Below, one piece after another: positions 41,866-54,740 of a DNA stretch of 64,000 nt (position 1 is the stretch's first letter; every line of letters starts with the position of its first letter). The stretch covers positions 1,116,001 to 1,180,000 of the forward strand of contig OU015541.1 in NCBI GenBank assembly GCA_907165065.1, written 5' to 3'. This DNA comes from Caprimulgus europaeus (Eukaryota; Chordata; Aves; Caprimulgiformes; Caprimulgidae). The notes beneath the pieces are model-generated. The model was not told the origin of the DNA, did not search any database, and saw only the letters and a program-made list of their open reading frames with translations. Position numbers and translations under genes: made by a program.

Positions 41866-44544
41866 GGTGAGGCAGCAATCACCAAAGACCTCAAACCATT
41901 CATGTGGCATGACCCAGACACACAGAAATGCGATGTACACTCCAAACGCACTCGGGCATTAACAGAGCACGAAAGTTCCCCAGAACGCTTTCAGTGCAGT
42001 CACATTTGTCACATTTCAAAGTTTAATCACTGTGGTTTTGTTTCTCCTCATGCCATGTGCTACTGGCAGGAGGTGCACTGGTTCATTTCCTCTGCCCAAT
42101 ACTCCTGGAGGAATTAACTGACCCCATGTATGTCCAAGATGACTTAGCTGTTTGAATTTTTAAGCCCAAGCCTGTATCAATGAAGACCATGTGATGGTTC
42201 ATGTGATCAGCACCATCAGGTTCAGCATGGAAAAGAGTTATAAAAAAGAAAAAATCAATCCTATTATCTAAAGATAGATCAAATTTCACAGGGGGTATTT
42301 TTTGTCACGTAGCTCTAGCCTAGCACAAGCTGCAGGCTGCAACAGGCTGCTCAGGGAAGAGCTTTTTCTGGCAATAATTGACTGCAGCTCCTCAGAACGG
42401 CACACAATGCCTGTTTGTGAAGGTAGGTGGTATTGTCTGCTGTTCTGTACACAGGAAGAGGAGAGAGTCTGCACAAATAATTTGGTTTGAAAGCAGAGTT
42501 CTGCACACATACAAACTTACCCTGCCTGAAAGCTTCCCCCTCTCTCTACTCCGAGCTGCTCAGGAATGTGTATTTCGCTCTCACTGTCCCTAGAGAGGGG
42601 CAGTTCTGCAGAGGCTCTCTGACAGAAGGGACTGACACAAATAAGGACACATAATGGGGACAGGTGTGCTCTGCAAAGTCAGTTTAACTTGCAGTGTTAA
42701 GGCAGAAAACGTGCAGCATGAGCAGCACTTACACCCAGGTGAGAGGAGTGTCCGAGCTGGATACAAAGGGTGAGTTCTGTTCCTGCAGGATCCAAACAGA
42801 ACAAGTCATTTATCAGCTCCTGCATTAATGACAGAATCAGAGTAATTTATTTTGGGAGAGACTGCTAAAAGTAATCTAGACAAAGTAGATCCAATTAGAT
42901 CAGGCTGCCATGTCCAGTGTGGTCTTGAGCACCTCCAAAAAACACAGCGCATCTCTGAAAATGTTAATTTCTCTGGTAGAAAAGTGCTTAATTTTAGGCA
43001 ATATCCCAGAGGGCAGAGAGAGAGGAAGACAAAGCTTGCAGCTCCTGTCTGACACGCACTGTTCAGTGCTAAGGCTCACCAGTACAAGGCCAGAAAACAG
43101 CTCCTCTGTCTTGGCTCTGGTGGTGACACCCCTGGGGAACACATCACGGAGCAGCACTCACGGCAGCTCCATCCAGCGAGCACCACACACGCTTCAGTGC
43201 TTGGCTTTCCCACCTAGGTCTGCAAAACTGCTGTTTCAGTATCAGCAAACTGATAATTAGCTACCCTCTCACACAGCACCCTCATTGAGAACACCCCCAG
43301 GACCCTGCTCATCCTGAGTACAAAAAGAAATCCAAAGTCACGAGGTGACAGCCCAACACAGCCCCGTGTGCGCCCCTGAGCCACCCCCAGGAGCCCCAGC
43401 CGAGAGACAAAACCAACTGTGCTGCCACCATATAGGAATGTTTTAATTGGAAGGTCTATTAATTAAAAGAGATCAGTTCTTAAACATTTGAATCATTCTA
43501 ACAGTAGCCTGTTGTCTGAGCAGCTTGGCAAGCCAGACCCTCTGTGCCTGAAGTTCAATAAAACCCCCAAAAGCCTCTCGATGTTTACTCTGAAGTTGAT
43601 TTATCAAACATTTTAATTGAAACCACTGTTCCAAACCCCCTCCTTTACAAAAAAAAGGGATTTATCATCCTTACAGTGCACTCTAATCCCAATGGCAACC
43701 CTCACCCTCATGGAGGCCGTGATTTCTTGTGCAGTATCTGTACTCACAGCACCTATATCCCATTAGGACAGGGATTTCCTACGCCCTCTGCCCTTCCAGC
43801 TGTACCCACTACAGCAAGCAGCAACAGAATATAGCTGAGAAAAATACACAGGGAGGTTTGAGAAGCACAACTCCCCAGCCTCTGGTAAATCCACCTCTAT
43901 TTTTTAGTCAAGAATAATTGAGATACTGAAATATTTTCTTTTTCTCCTTTTAAATGCCAATGTTTTTGCCACGGAGCCTCTCTCACACACGAGGTTGCTC
44001 GCTCCGAAGCTGCACCAGTAGGACCCAGCACACAGCGTCCCAGGGAGCTGGAAGCCAAGGGCTTCCCAGAAGCCTGGTGTCCCCAGGAGCCTGCAGGCAC
44101 TGTCCAAGCCATGACCTTTGTGGATGAGGTTTGGAGTATAAATAATGCACCCAAGAACACGAGCACCGCTGGCCACCGGCCTCCCCGTGGCTTGCTGCTA
44201 GCAGCACAACCTGCCCTCAGCAGAACATTGCTGGGCAGCTCCAAGTTCATCCAGACAGAGCAGAGAACTGCCTTCAGCCCCACAAAAACAGTTATTGTCA
44301 GTGACCCACCTGAACTCAGATTCAGTCAGCAGAAAGAAGTCCTAAAGGAGTAAGACAAGCTCCAAACTGCACCAAGCCAAACTCAAAGGGCCAAGAAAAC
44401 ATTGCCATCACTTTATCAATTCCAGATGGACCATCCCAGACAGCAACAAGGAGAAAAGGGGAGGCACAGATTGGTCCAACAGGCCTAGAGGCTTTCTTCT
44501 CACTTCTACTTTCCCCAGGTAAGCTCATTAGCAGCTGCAATTAC

Positions 44545-44936
44545 AGAATCACAGAGTGGTGGGGTGGGAAGGGACCTCAGGAGATCATCCAGGCCAACCC
44601 CCCTGCCAAAGCAGGTTCCCTACTCCAGGTTGCACAGGAAAGTGTCCAGGTGGGTTTGAACATCTCCAGAGATGGAGACTCCACACCCTCTCTGGGCAGC
44701 CTGGCCCAGGGCTCTGGCACCCTCACAGCAAAGAAGTTTTTCCTTCAGTTTCTCTGGAACTTGTGCTGTCCCAGTTTGTGCCCATTGCCCCTTGTCCTGT
44801 ACTACTGAAAAGAGCCCGGCCCAGCCATTTGCTCCCCATGCTTCAGGTGTTTACAGACATTGATCAGATCCCTCTGAGCCTGCTCTTCTCCAGGCTGAGC
44901 AGCCCCAGCTCTCCCAGCCTCTCCTCACACAGGAGA
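44545..44936 (-). mobile_element. CR1 LINE fragment, older subfamily, antisense on plus
   Basis: The left end reads AATCACAGAGTGGTGGGG, the complement of a CR1 3' tail, followed by the usual GGGAAGGGACCT and CTCTGGGCAGCCTG landmarks. It is more diverged than the three young copies and lies in CSNK2A1 intron 1. Confidence 0.9.
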
Positions 44937-46698
44937 TAAAATTCTGACAGCCAAAGAGTGGAAACAGGCCAAGACAGACAGCAGCCCCTTCACTGTGAAC
45001 AGAACAAAAGCTCTCTGTCAGCTGAGAGGAGCAGAGTTACACTCAGGAGCCTGGAAGCAAAAGGTTCTTCCCTTCTTTCATCCACAACTCCCCAGTCAGA
45101 CATCACCTTTCACAGCAAGTGGCTCCAACCCAGCCTCTGAAATCATGAGTGTAAAATGTGCTTGATTAGTGAGAGGAAGCATTATAATTATCAGACAAAA
45201 CTGGTTATGATTCCCCCTGCACAGCCCATTGATCCCTTGCCTGGGAGCCTCTCGGGGAAGGAGCACTCGCTCCTTCAGTTTGGAGAACATCAAGTACTGA
45301 GGAGACACCACTGAAACTAAAAGATCAGGACACACTTGAACACCACAGTACAACCTGCTGGCAGCCAACACTAACCAAACCCCCTTACCTTTAAAGGAAG
45401 GAATAATAGTAACCAACTTTATAAAAAATACGTTGTGTCTCACAACAGAACACTGGTTTGGGTACAATTCTGATGCTGGAAGTGCAGTGACACAAGTTTG
45501 GAGTCCAGAAGTCCCTCACAACCTTTATTTTTCTATGATTTTATAGCTGAAACAGAAACAAGCCTGGATTAACAAAACCAACATTTTACATCCTTTCCAC
45601 AAGACCATTTACCTACTAAAGGGACATCATCAACTGAAAAGCAGATTATAAAATCAAATTGAGTTAAAAATAAAAGCTTAGCTTTGAAATCAAACTTTTC
45701 TCTTGGTGTTTCTTTGGACCAGCACAGTCTGCTCTGCTGTGGCTCTCCACCACAATTATTTTCCAGATTTCTTGGTTGTGCTCAGTTGCAGCAAAATAAC
45801 AAACCATAATATATCATCAAACACTCTCTTAAAAAAGCAAGGGGCACAGTTGTGATTTAATTCAGAATAAGACATGAGCAGTCACTAGGGAAAACCAGTG
45901 ACAGGTTCAGGTAAACTGGAAGAAGTGTCTTGGAGTCATCCTGTCCTAAAACTGAGAGTGGTCCTTCCTTCAGCAGCTTCACTGGTGCCTCCTCTGAACT
46001 CCTCACAGGTCCTGCCAAAGGAGAAGTCATCCCTTGTAATGCAGAAATCACAGGATCAACCATGAAATGGCTTTACTGTAGCTCTGTGTTTCACAGTAAC
46101 CTCCACAGTGAGGGGACACTGAACTCCCCCCTTCCCCGGCGCACAAAGAGCATCTCCCGCGTCTGGCACCCTGTCCTGGCAGGGTTCAGTCACAGTCAGC
46201 TTCAGTTTTGTTCACACTTGTAACAGCTACACCTCAGTGAGCTCACAGAGACCCTCCATGGACCTCCAGCACCTCAGCTGCGCTGGACAGTGTCCTCTGG
46301 AAGGCTTCACAGTGAGATTTAGCTCCAGCTCAGACAGCTAAAGTGTCCCCACCACCTGCACAGTGACACTTCTCACTGACCCGACCCTGCAATTCCTAGA
46401 GGCAGGAACAGACACCAGAGCCAAGGGACAGACCAGCAAACACAGCACCTGACCATGTCTTCAGGACATCCCCGTGCTCAGCTGCTCCCACCGCGCTGCA
46501 AACCACCTTCCCAGCTCAGCTGGCACCCAGGGGCTCAGCCAGAGGCACCGCTGCAAACCCTGCCAGAAGCACAAGTTCTGACACAATTCTCCACAAATTC
46601 ATCATTATGAACACAGACAAACCTGGCTACAACCATTCCAAAATCCAAATGGAAAAAGGGAGCTATTAAATCCAGACATCAGTGTCTGTTGTGCACCG

Positions 46699-46768
46699 GG
46701 CGCCCCCACACAGCACCCCGGGTGCCCCCACACAGCACCCCGGGCGCCCCCACACAGCACCCCGGGTG
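46699..46768. repeat. 22-bp tandem repeat, three copies
   Basis: Three copies of CCCCCACACAGCACCCCGGG with a variable two-base link (TG or CG), in CSNK2A1 intron 1. Confidence 0.9.
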
Positions 46769-49700
46769 CTGGGTTTATCCAGTGACAGGCAGCTCTCTGA
46801 GATGTCACAGCTGATGTCAATGCACTGAGTAAAATGCCAATATTTCAGTATTTCAGTGGTTCCCAGCAGTGTTTTGGAGGTTCACTGAAGCCTGGTGGCC
46901 ACAGTGTTCCCCACTCGGTGTAACCCAGCAGGGACACCAATGCTGAACCCCCCCTCACCATGGCAAACCCCCCACCACTGCCAGCCCCGCACTAGGACAG
47001 GGCTGTCCATCTCCACAGCGTCTTTCCTCACTCCCTGCCATCACCCAGTGAAGCCACCACACAGCATTAAGTCATGGCTTAGGGCAAGGAGACATTTCTA
47101 TGCCTGGTCAGACACGTGTTGGACATGTCTGGATGCCACACGTTTTAAAACACTGAAACTTGTAACTTTTCATTTGTGAGCCGAGCTGAGGTGAATCTGG
47201 CTGCTGCAGAACCTCCTTGGTGAGCTGAAAACCCTCCTTTTCCTTCTGGAGTCCAACCAGAGCACTGCTTCATCTGCAGAGGGCGAGGCTGGGATTTACC
47301 AGCACGCTGCTAACACAGAAATCGGTGACAAAACTGGTAAGAGCAGGAACACTGCAGGAGTTCTCGCTTTCCTGCACTGGAAATTCATCTGGTGTGGGCT
47401 CAGCCATTTCCAGAACACTAAAAATAAAGATTTGCTGACAACTCTTGTGGAAAGATGGGCTGAGAAACTGCCTCCTCTGAGGGCTTTGGCCAGAACACGG
47501 GAGGAGGCACCGCTTCACCTCCCTGGACACGTGGGAGGGCTTGAGGCACCTCATAACGTGGTGAGACTCCTCCTGCCCAGGACAGCGAGCTCTGGCACAC
47601 TGTTCTGCCTCTGCACCTCAGAGCACGCTGGACTCCCCCTCCACTTCCCTTCACTCCAAAAAAGACTGCTTTACCCTTTGGCTGGTCCAGAGGCTGAGCA
47701 CAGAGGCCTTCTGCTCTGCAGAACCAGACACAGGAACCTCAGCTTTCCAGGACTGCTGGTAACACTTGAAGACACAATTATTCAACTGGCAACCTGCAGC
47801 CAACCTCCACCTTGGCCCCAAAAGATCTGCCACTTCCATCTAGTGCAGGTTTTCTTTGCCATTCACTTCAAATCAATTGCCACAACACAACCCAGCCCTC
47901 AGATGCAGCAGCTGGACAGGCAGCTTTGGAAAGTGCCTTCCTGCAAGCAGGAATAGTCCTTAAAGATCAGAAATTTGTCCTCAGAAAGACAAAAGTCTCA
48001 GAAATTCTGTGGAAAATTAACACTACTGAAATCACAACCTTCCAAACAGGAGCCTGTGGCCACAGTGTCTGGAGTCTGCAATGAACTACGAGTCTCTCTT
48101 CTGCTCCTCAGCTTCCCAAGCAGCAGCACGAAATGGGTGATAAAATCATTTGTTTGATTAAAACTGTGCAGAACAGTGGGAACAAAGAGCAGGGGAGACT
48201 CAGGCTCATTCTGCTGCTCCTCTATTGGTGACACCTGAACAGAAGATCTCTGTGAATCACTGATCCTGTGACCACATCAACAATCCCCTTTCTTATCACT
48301 CTTCCACACTGACAGAGCCTTGGCACCTCGGTGGCACACGGCTCCAAAAGCAGCTTGTCACATCCCCCCGCTCTCAGGAGCCCCAAGAGCAGCTCAGAGA
48401 GCTGTGCTCTCCTCCTCAGAGCAGCTTTGCTAGGTCCAAAGGACAACTCCTTTTCTCCAACCAGGTTCTGTAAATTCCAAGGAAGTCAGCTCTTGGAAGC
48501 CCTGGAAGGAGATATCCAAGCTGAGAATAATTGTCCAAGAGCTGTGTTGCAAACAGAGCCAGATGATGTTTTGGGGCAGGCTGAGTGGCAGCAGTCCGTC
48601 CTGACCTCAAAATCTGTGGGGTCTGTTCTCTCAAGACCCTTATGGGACAATAAAGTCTCAGATGGCATCAACCTCACCCAGAGTACTCAACAGATACCTT
48701 AATTAAAGCAGTTCAGTAATGGAGGAACAGTGGAGGTGACAGGTCTGGTAACCCAGAAATACATCCCTGCCTCTTCAGAAATGTGACATGAAATTAATCA
48801 CACCACCACAATGTCACCCCTTTGCTCCTCCTGCCTTCCTCCTTCCCCTTATTCCTCAGAGGACAGGAGGAAAGACAAAAAGAGAAAATTAGTTCTGTAA
48901 GGAGAAATGCAGAGAGAGAATTCAAGTGGAAGCCATGAGGACACCTGCTCAGGGAAAGTGACGTCCCTGTCCCTTTTATCACGTCCCAAACACGTTTTTT
49001 CTCTACAACTCCACAATCCACAACCACCTGCTGCCACCCTGCCTTCCCAAGATTCCCACCACAACCTCACTCCATGTCTGTTCACCCAACACACCTGAAA
49101 ATGCCCCAGATCTCAGATCCTGAAGTCTCTGTCTCACCTCCAGGAAGATGTTTTACCAAGTCTTTCCCCAACAATCCCCACTCACAGGTCTGCATCTTCA
49201 TCACACGTTTCACCAGGTGTTCTCAAGGGAGCGAGTACCACTGACTGCCCTGCACACAACTCAACTCCACTTTTTCCACTGAAGATTCCATGACCCAACT
49301 CCCTCCACCTTTGCTGGAAGCCACTGCCAACCCTACCAACCCTCTTCCAAAGAGCTGTGATCCCAACAGAACCCATTTCTCCTCAATCCACGGACCCACG
49401 TGCCCCACCAAACCTGGAGACCCCGATCTGAACCTCCCCCGGGCTGTGCCCGCTTTCTCCTCCAGTATCTGATTCCCTCACCGCATTTTTCCACGCTCTG
49501 TGGCCCATCCCCACCACCACAGCACAGTACCAGCTGCATCAGCCTTCCCCAGTGCCACCACCAAGGTTCAGATGATGTTACTTTCCTCAATGCCACTTCA
49601 ACTCCCCACGGGCAGCACCCACCTCAGGTGTGAGCTGCAGGACAGGTACCCTGAGCTCCCTCCCACCGCCCACGCTGGGAGCCAGCAGGCAGCGAGGGTT

Positions 49701-51370
49701 CACTCAGTGCTTAAAGAACAGAAATCATAGTGCAGAGAAAGGTGAAAGCCCCAGGAAACCTCATTCCATTGCCAAGAGGAAAGGGAAGGATCACCTCCAA
49801 ACACCAAAGGTACCACCAGCAATCCACAGCACCACACGGGAGCCACAGCCCGCTGCAGTTCTCTTCCCAGTGTGTCCCCACACCCAGGCACAGCGATGTG
49901 CTGGGAGAACTGGAACATCCCCCCAGTCCCAGTTTCAGGACTAATTATGGAGCTGATCAAGCTTCCCACTCTCCCTGAGCAGAGTCTCCCCTCTCCTGGC
50001 ACCAGCTTCGCCCTTTCCAACACCACAGTGACGCCAACGACGCGGAGTGTGAGGGGCTTCCCTGCACCCCCCCGTGCTGCACCCAGCGCCCACCTGCCCC
50101 TGGCACATTGGGCTGGCTGTGGGCACATCAACCTGCCTGAGCCTCAGGATTTTAACCAGTTGTGATGATTCTGAACAGAGATTGTTCAAGGAGCAAACCA
50201 AAGAGCTCCCTGCCCCCGAGCAGAAACCTGGCTGTCCCCACCTGCTCCTCTCCACAGAGGTGACAGAGCAGAGGGCAGAGCTGGCAGGAGCCAGGTGAGC
50301 GCAGGTGGAGCACAGAGCACAGCCACCTCCACACAGACACCCCAGCACACCCTCCACAGCCTGGCATCGACTGGCAGCGCCGGAGCAGCTCTCCAAGGCC
50401 CCACACTCCTGGCAGGTTTGACCATCCCAGAGCTCCCTGACAGGCACCGGGGCCCGGCACGGCCGCACAGCACCACAGCAGGGACCAGCCCAGGCTGGGG
50501 AGCCACCAGAGCAGCTCCCAGATGTGAGGCACAGGCCCTCGTGAATCTCTGCACAGAGCAACCACTGCTGTCAGCAGAAAATGTACCGACAAGCCAGCGT
50601 TCATCATCCCAACTTTATTGGTTGCACCCGAAGCCCTCAGTAAGACGGAATAAAGTAATCTGAAAACAACAGGCACGGGGTTCCATCTTATCTGCCCTTT
50701 CCTTTACACAGCACATCATACCAGCAGCCACACAGCCCGCTGCCCCAAGGCACAATTAACTAAATGGCAGCAGGGACCAGCCTGACCAGCACTGCCTCCC
50801 CGAAAGGAGAGCGACTGCTGCGGAAAGCTCCGAAAATCACCTTCCCCTCCGCCCAGAAAGGCCCAGAGCCGAACCCCTGCGCAGCTTGGGGGGGGAGCAA
50901 TAAGAAAGGGGCTTCTCCTTGCCCCTCCGCACCCCTCGCATCCCCCTGCTTTGCTGGGCAGGGCGAGGACAAGGAAAACCGGAGCCGTTCCCGTCAGCGA
51001 CACCCACACGGCCCGAGCGTGCGAAGTCGGCGAGCTGGGGGGAGGGGGAAGGCCACCCCTCCGCGCGGCCCTGCCCTTCCTGCGCGGCCAGGGGCAGCGG
51101 GCGGCCCCGGAGCTGATCCCGGGCCAGGCTGAGGGCAACCGAGGCGGCCCCCCCGCCGCAGCGCCCGACCCTGCTCCCGCCCCGGGAGCACGCAGCCCCC
51201 TCCGCAGGCAAGAGGCGACAGAGAGGCCCTGCCCTCCCCGCCGCGCCGGACCCGCCCGTTCCCCGCCGCCGCCGCAGCCCGTTCCCCTTCAACGTCACCG
51301 GGCCGGGCCCCCCGCCGCGGCCCAGCTCTGCTGAGGGGCGGCCCCGGCCCCTCAACCCACACGGTGCCCG

Positions 51371-51400
51371 AGGGGGGCGGGGGGGGGTGGGGGGGGGGGC
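51371..51400. repeat. G-run, potential G-quadruplex
   Basis: Four long G runs (GGGGGG, about GGGGGGGGG, and a final run of about 11) separated by one or two bases. On the CSNK2A1 transcript strand this is a C tract about 100 nt into intron 1. Confidence 0.85.
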
Positions 51401-51500
51401 GCAGGAGACACAGCGGCGCCTCCCCCTCATCGCTCCCTTCGCTCGCTCCCGCCACAGGGCCCCAGGAGCGGTGCTGGAGCCGCCGCGGCCCCGCCGGTAC

Positions 51501-51560
51501 CTGCCGCGGCCGCCCGCTCGCCGCCCGCCCGCCGGCCGCACACAGACAATATGGCGGAGG
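51501..51560 (-). other. CSNK2A1: CSNK2A1 non-coding exon 1 (inferred)
   Basis: A donor GCGGCAG|GTACCGG at 51501/51500 ends a likely first exon inside a CpG island. The start is placed by the YY1-type initiator, not by transcript data. The exon is untranslated; the ATG is 12.3 kb downstream. Confidence 0.5.
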
Positions 51561-51720
51561 CACAAGGCTCGGCCGCCAGCCGCAGGGACCAGAGCGAGGC
51601 GCGCCGGAACCGGAAACCCCACCGCCCGCTGGCGCGCGACGTGCCGCGGGGGCGGGGCCGCGCGCGCGCAGGAGGGGCGGGGAGCGCGGCGCGGGGGATT
51701 GTGGGAGCTGTAGTCCCGGG
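51546..51720 (-). promoter_or_regulatory. CSNK2A1: CSNK2A1 CpG-island promoter
   Basis: A YY1-like AATATGGCGG lies at 51549-51558, two ETS/GABP sites CCGGAACCGGAAA at about 51604-51616, and GC boxes near 51650 and 51675. A ZNF143 motif lies at about 51696-51718, minus-strand GACTACAGCTCCCACAAT (fits ACTACAnnTCCCA). No TATA box. The mix is that of a strong housekeeping, often bidirectional, promoter. Confidence 0.7.
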
Positions 51721-52179
51721 GAGGCCTCGGACCTTGTCCCCGCTCCGGGACCCGCCCCGGGCGGCGCGGCGCGGCGGCAGGGCCCGTAGCCCAGCGCGGA
51801 CCGCCCTCCTCGCCTCCCCCCCGGCCCCGCAGGCTTTGCCCGTGCGCGGCGGCCGCCCCGGACCGGGCCCTTCCGCCGGGTTTTGCGCGGGCCCCGCCAC
51901 CAGGTGGCAACTGCGGCCTGTGCAGCCGACCCGGCCCTGCCCCGGCCCTCCCGCCCGCGGCCGGAGCCCCGGGGACACGGCAGGGTCCGAGTGTTCCGCT
52001 ACGGGGGAGTCCTGCGCCGTGCGGGGCTGCGGTGGGGCCGGTGGAGCGGGGGCTCCCCCCCCCCGCAGTGACCGCAGGGCCCGCAGCAGCGCTGGGCCCG
52101 GCGCGGGCTGAGCCCTGACCTCTGCCCGGGCCCGGTGACCTTCACTCGCCGCCTGCTGCGTTTTTAGCCCCGATTTCAC

Positions 52180-52640
52180 GTAATCACAGACTGGTTTGGG
52201 TGGGAAGGGACCTTTGAAGACCATCTAGTCCATCCCCCTGCAGTGACATGGACATCTTCAACCAGACCAGGTTGCTCACAGTCCCGTCCAACCTGACCTT
52301 GAATGTTTCCAGGGTTGGGGTTTCTACCAGCTCTCTGGGCAACCTGGGCCACTGTTTCACCATCTCAGGGTAAAAATTTTCTCCCTTCTCTCTAGTCTGA
52401 ATCTCCCTCTTTTAGTTTAAAACCATTTCCCCGTGTCCTATTGCTACAGGCCCTGCTAAAAAGTCTGTCCCCATCTTTCTTACAGCTCCCTTTAAGTATC
52501 AACAGGTGCAATAAGGTCTCCTTGGACCCTTCTCGAGGTGAACAACCCCACCTCTCCCAGCCTGTCCTCACAGCAGAGCTGTTCCAGCCCTTGCAGCATT
52601 TTTCTGGACCCCCTCCAACAGGTCCATGTTTTTCCTTCAT
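52180..52640 (-). mobile_element. CR1 LINE fragment, antisense on plus
   Basis: Starts with AATCACAGACTGGTTTGGGT, the complement of a CR1 tail, and continues through GGGAAGGGACCT, TCTAGTCCATCCCCCTG and CTCTGGGCAACCTGGGCC landmarks to a Pro-rich end near 52640. It differs in subfamily from the other copies and lies just outside the CSNK2A1 CpG island. Confidence 0.9.
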
Positions 52641-53229
52641 CTTTCTTGTCGTGCAGCCCAGGAGATCAGCTTTACCCCCAAGGCTTGGCCAGACCAGATC
52701 CCCCACAGACTCCTCTCGCAGGCTGAGCCAAGGGAGACCCCCCAGGAGGAGGAAACGCTTCAGGGCACAACCCAACCCCTCCGCTGCTCCCTCTAGAACC
52801 CCTCCGAGGCCCCTGGGCAGGGCAGGGTGCGCCCCAGGTCATGGCACCCTCAGAGCAGGACATGGAGCCACGGGCTGGCCACGGCCCTGGCATGGTGGCC
52901 AGAGTCTGGCCAAGCAGCGCCCACTGCCCAGAGCTGAGAGCCAGCCTGAGGGGAGAGGGGTCTGTCCTGAGCCACGTCCACACCCCCCGCAGCCCCCTGT
53001 GTCCTTCAGCACAGGGGTGCGTGGCACGAGCAGCCAGGAGCCAGCCCGGCTCCCCGCAGAGCTGAGCACGGCCACGCTTCACCCCGCCACGCTTCACCCC
53101 GCTTCCCCCCCGGTGTGGGAGTCTCCCCCTCGGGATGTGCCGCTGGCCCCGGGCTCCCAGCCCCTCACCCCGGGTCACTCCCATTAGGTAAAGGAGCAGC
53201 TCGTCCTGGCGGGGGCATCTCCCTCTCGC

Positions 53230-53440
53230 GCTTTCCTTGTATTGTACGGGCCTGGGTCATCGAGGAAATCTTACAGCTCCTTCTGCTGCCGAGTGCTCGG
53301 GGGGAAGCCCGGCCCCCTTCCCCCCATTGTCAGCGGCCGGGCCGGATCCTCGCTCCGAGCCCCGGCCCCTAAAAATAGCTCTTTGTCAGGCGATTGTTCC
53401 GACACCTTCGCGGCGGCATTGACGTGGGCCGGAGCGGGAG
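53230..53440. promoter_or_regulatory. Candidate cis-regulatory element with MEF2 site
   Basis: An otherwise repeat-free stretch holds a perfect MEF2 site CTAAAAATAG (53369-53378), SOX-like CTTTGTC and ATTGTTC directly after it, CATTGTC near 53325 and a CRE half-site TGACGT near 53420. Its position about 5.5 kb downstream of TCF15 suits a mesoderm or muscle enhancer. This is inference from motifs only. Confidence 0.3.
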
Positions 53441-54559
53441 AGCGCTGGGGTAGGTGGAGGGGAAGGGCTGGGGGTCCCCCCTGGGACCACTCCGAATATT
53501 TGCTGCTGATAACGGCTCCTGTTGTGGGGAAATGGGCTCCCGGTGCGCGGCTGCGTGCCGAACGCCTTCCCGTGCCGCTGCCCGCTGCTGCCCGCCCCTC
53601 ACCTCTCCCCCACCTGTCCCAGCCCTTCTGCCAGCTCTGCCCTGGGGACCCCCAACCTGGGGTCCCCAAATGGGGGGAAAGAGCCTCTGCCCAGGGCACA
53701 CGGGGGGGATGGAGCCCTCCCGAGCCCCTGGCTCAGACCCCACGCCCCCCCAAGTGCCCCCTGCCCTGCTCACCCCAGCAGTGCCAGGGCAGGCAGGGGT
53801 CTGCCCCAGGGAGAAGCGGGGTTACCCAGACCCCCACACATTTTGGAGGGGTTACCCCAGCCCCGCAGAGCTGCCCCTGCCCTGGGCACCCGCAGAGGTG
53901 AAGCACAGCACAGCCCTTCCCCGTTCCCCAGCGAGAGCCCCAGCTCTGCCAGCGGTGCCTGCTCGGTGGAGCCGTGTGGACCCCGTGGTGCAGCACCCTG
54001 GGGAGCCGGCACCCCACAAGTGCTGGGGAGGGGGCTGTGCTGGGCAGGATGGGGCTCAGCCTCCCCCAGATACCCCTTCCCCAGGAAGGGAGCCGCGGTG
54101 CCCACGTCCCCCCCGTACCCGCTCAGAGGGGACCCCCACACCGCACAGCCCCGGTGCGGTCTCCGCTGTCACCCCCTGCCACCCCGACTGCTGTCAGCTG
54201 GAGGTGACCGTCCCCCCGGGGCCCTCTCCTGCTCGGCCACCCCAGCTGCAGGACAGGGTTTGATTTCCCATGGATGTGAGCAGGTCTGGATTAAAATAAA
54301 CTCCTGGCCCAGGTCCCTGTTCTGGTGTGGCAGGAGATGCCGCGTTCGCTGAGCGCCCGAGCCCCGACCCTCTGCGCTGCACGTCCCCGTGCTGGGGACA
54401 CCCCTGTCCCCTGCCTGGCCCTTGGGGACATCTCCCTCTCACAGCCTGGCCATGCTGGCTCTTGGGGACGCTGGCCCCGCTCAGTAGCCATCCCCAGGCC
54501 GGGCTGAGCCCCCTGGGGCCGCTGGCCATGGGGCAGGGCACGGAGCCAGCCCTGCTCTG

Positions 54560-54740
54560 ATGACCCCCAGCGCTTTTTCCTTTTTCTTCCTTAATTTACT
54601 GAGTGCTAAATCCAAAGATTACAGCTTCCCCTCGCAGCGCTGGTTACGCAGGCGGCCCCGGCCGGGCATTGTCTTATTGTTTGCAGAGGGAAGCTCCAGC
54701 GGGAGATTAACCTGGTGTTCACCCCGCCGCGGCCTCACAC
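54560..54740. promoter_or_regulatory. Candidate cis-regulatory element, A/T-rich core
   Basis: Moderate-GC block in GC-rich surroundings with ATCCAAAGATTACAG (LEF/TCF-like plus homeobox), CATTGTCTTATTGTTTGC (paired SOX/FOX-like sites) and GAGATTAACCTG (GATTA homeobox). No coding potential or repeat is visible. Wnt-dependent paraxis regulation would fit, but conservation is untested. Confidence 0.3.

Larger units (their letters stand above)
39182..51500 (-). other. CSNK2A1: CSNK2A1 intron 1 (about 12.3 kb)
   Basis: I find no second gene inside. It holds one CR1, two small tandem repeats and a G-run near its 5' end. Open frames here are short and lack recognisable domains. Alternative non-coding first exons are possible but cannot be fixed from sequence alone. 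Confidence 0.6.

Noticed and set aside
50837-52224. Long ORFs in the CSNK2A1 CpG island, including a plus ATG frame at 51551 beginning MAEAQGSAASRR
   Set aside because: The ATG is the YY1 core ATGGCGG; the peptide is Arg/Pro/Gly-rich low complexity typical of CpG islands. A divergent RNA is possible, a protein is not supported.
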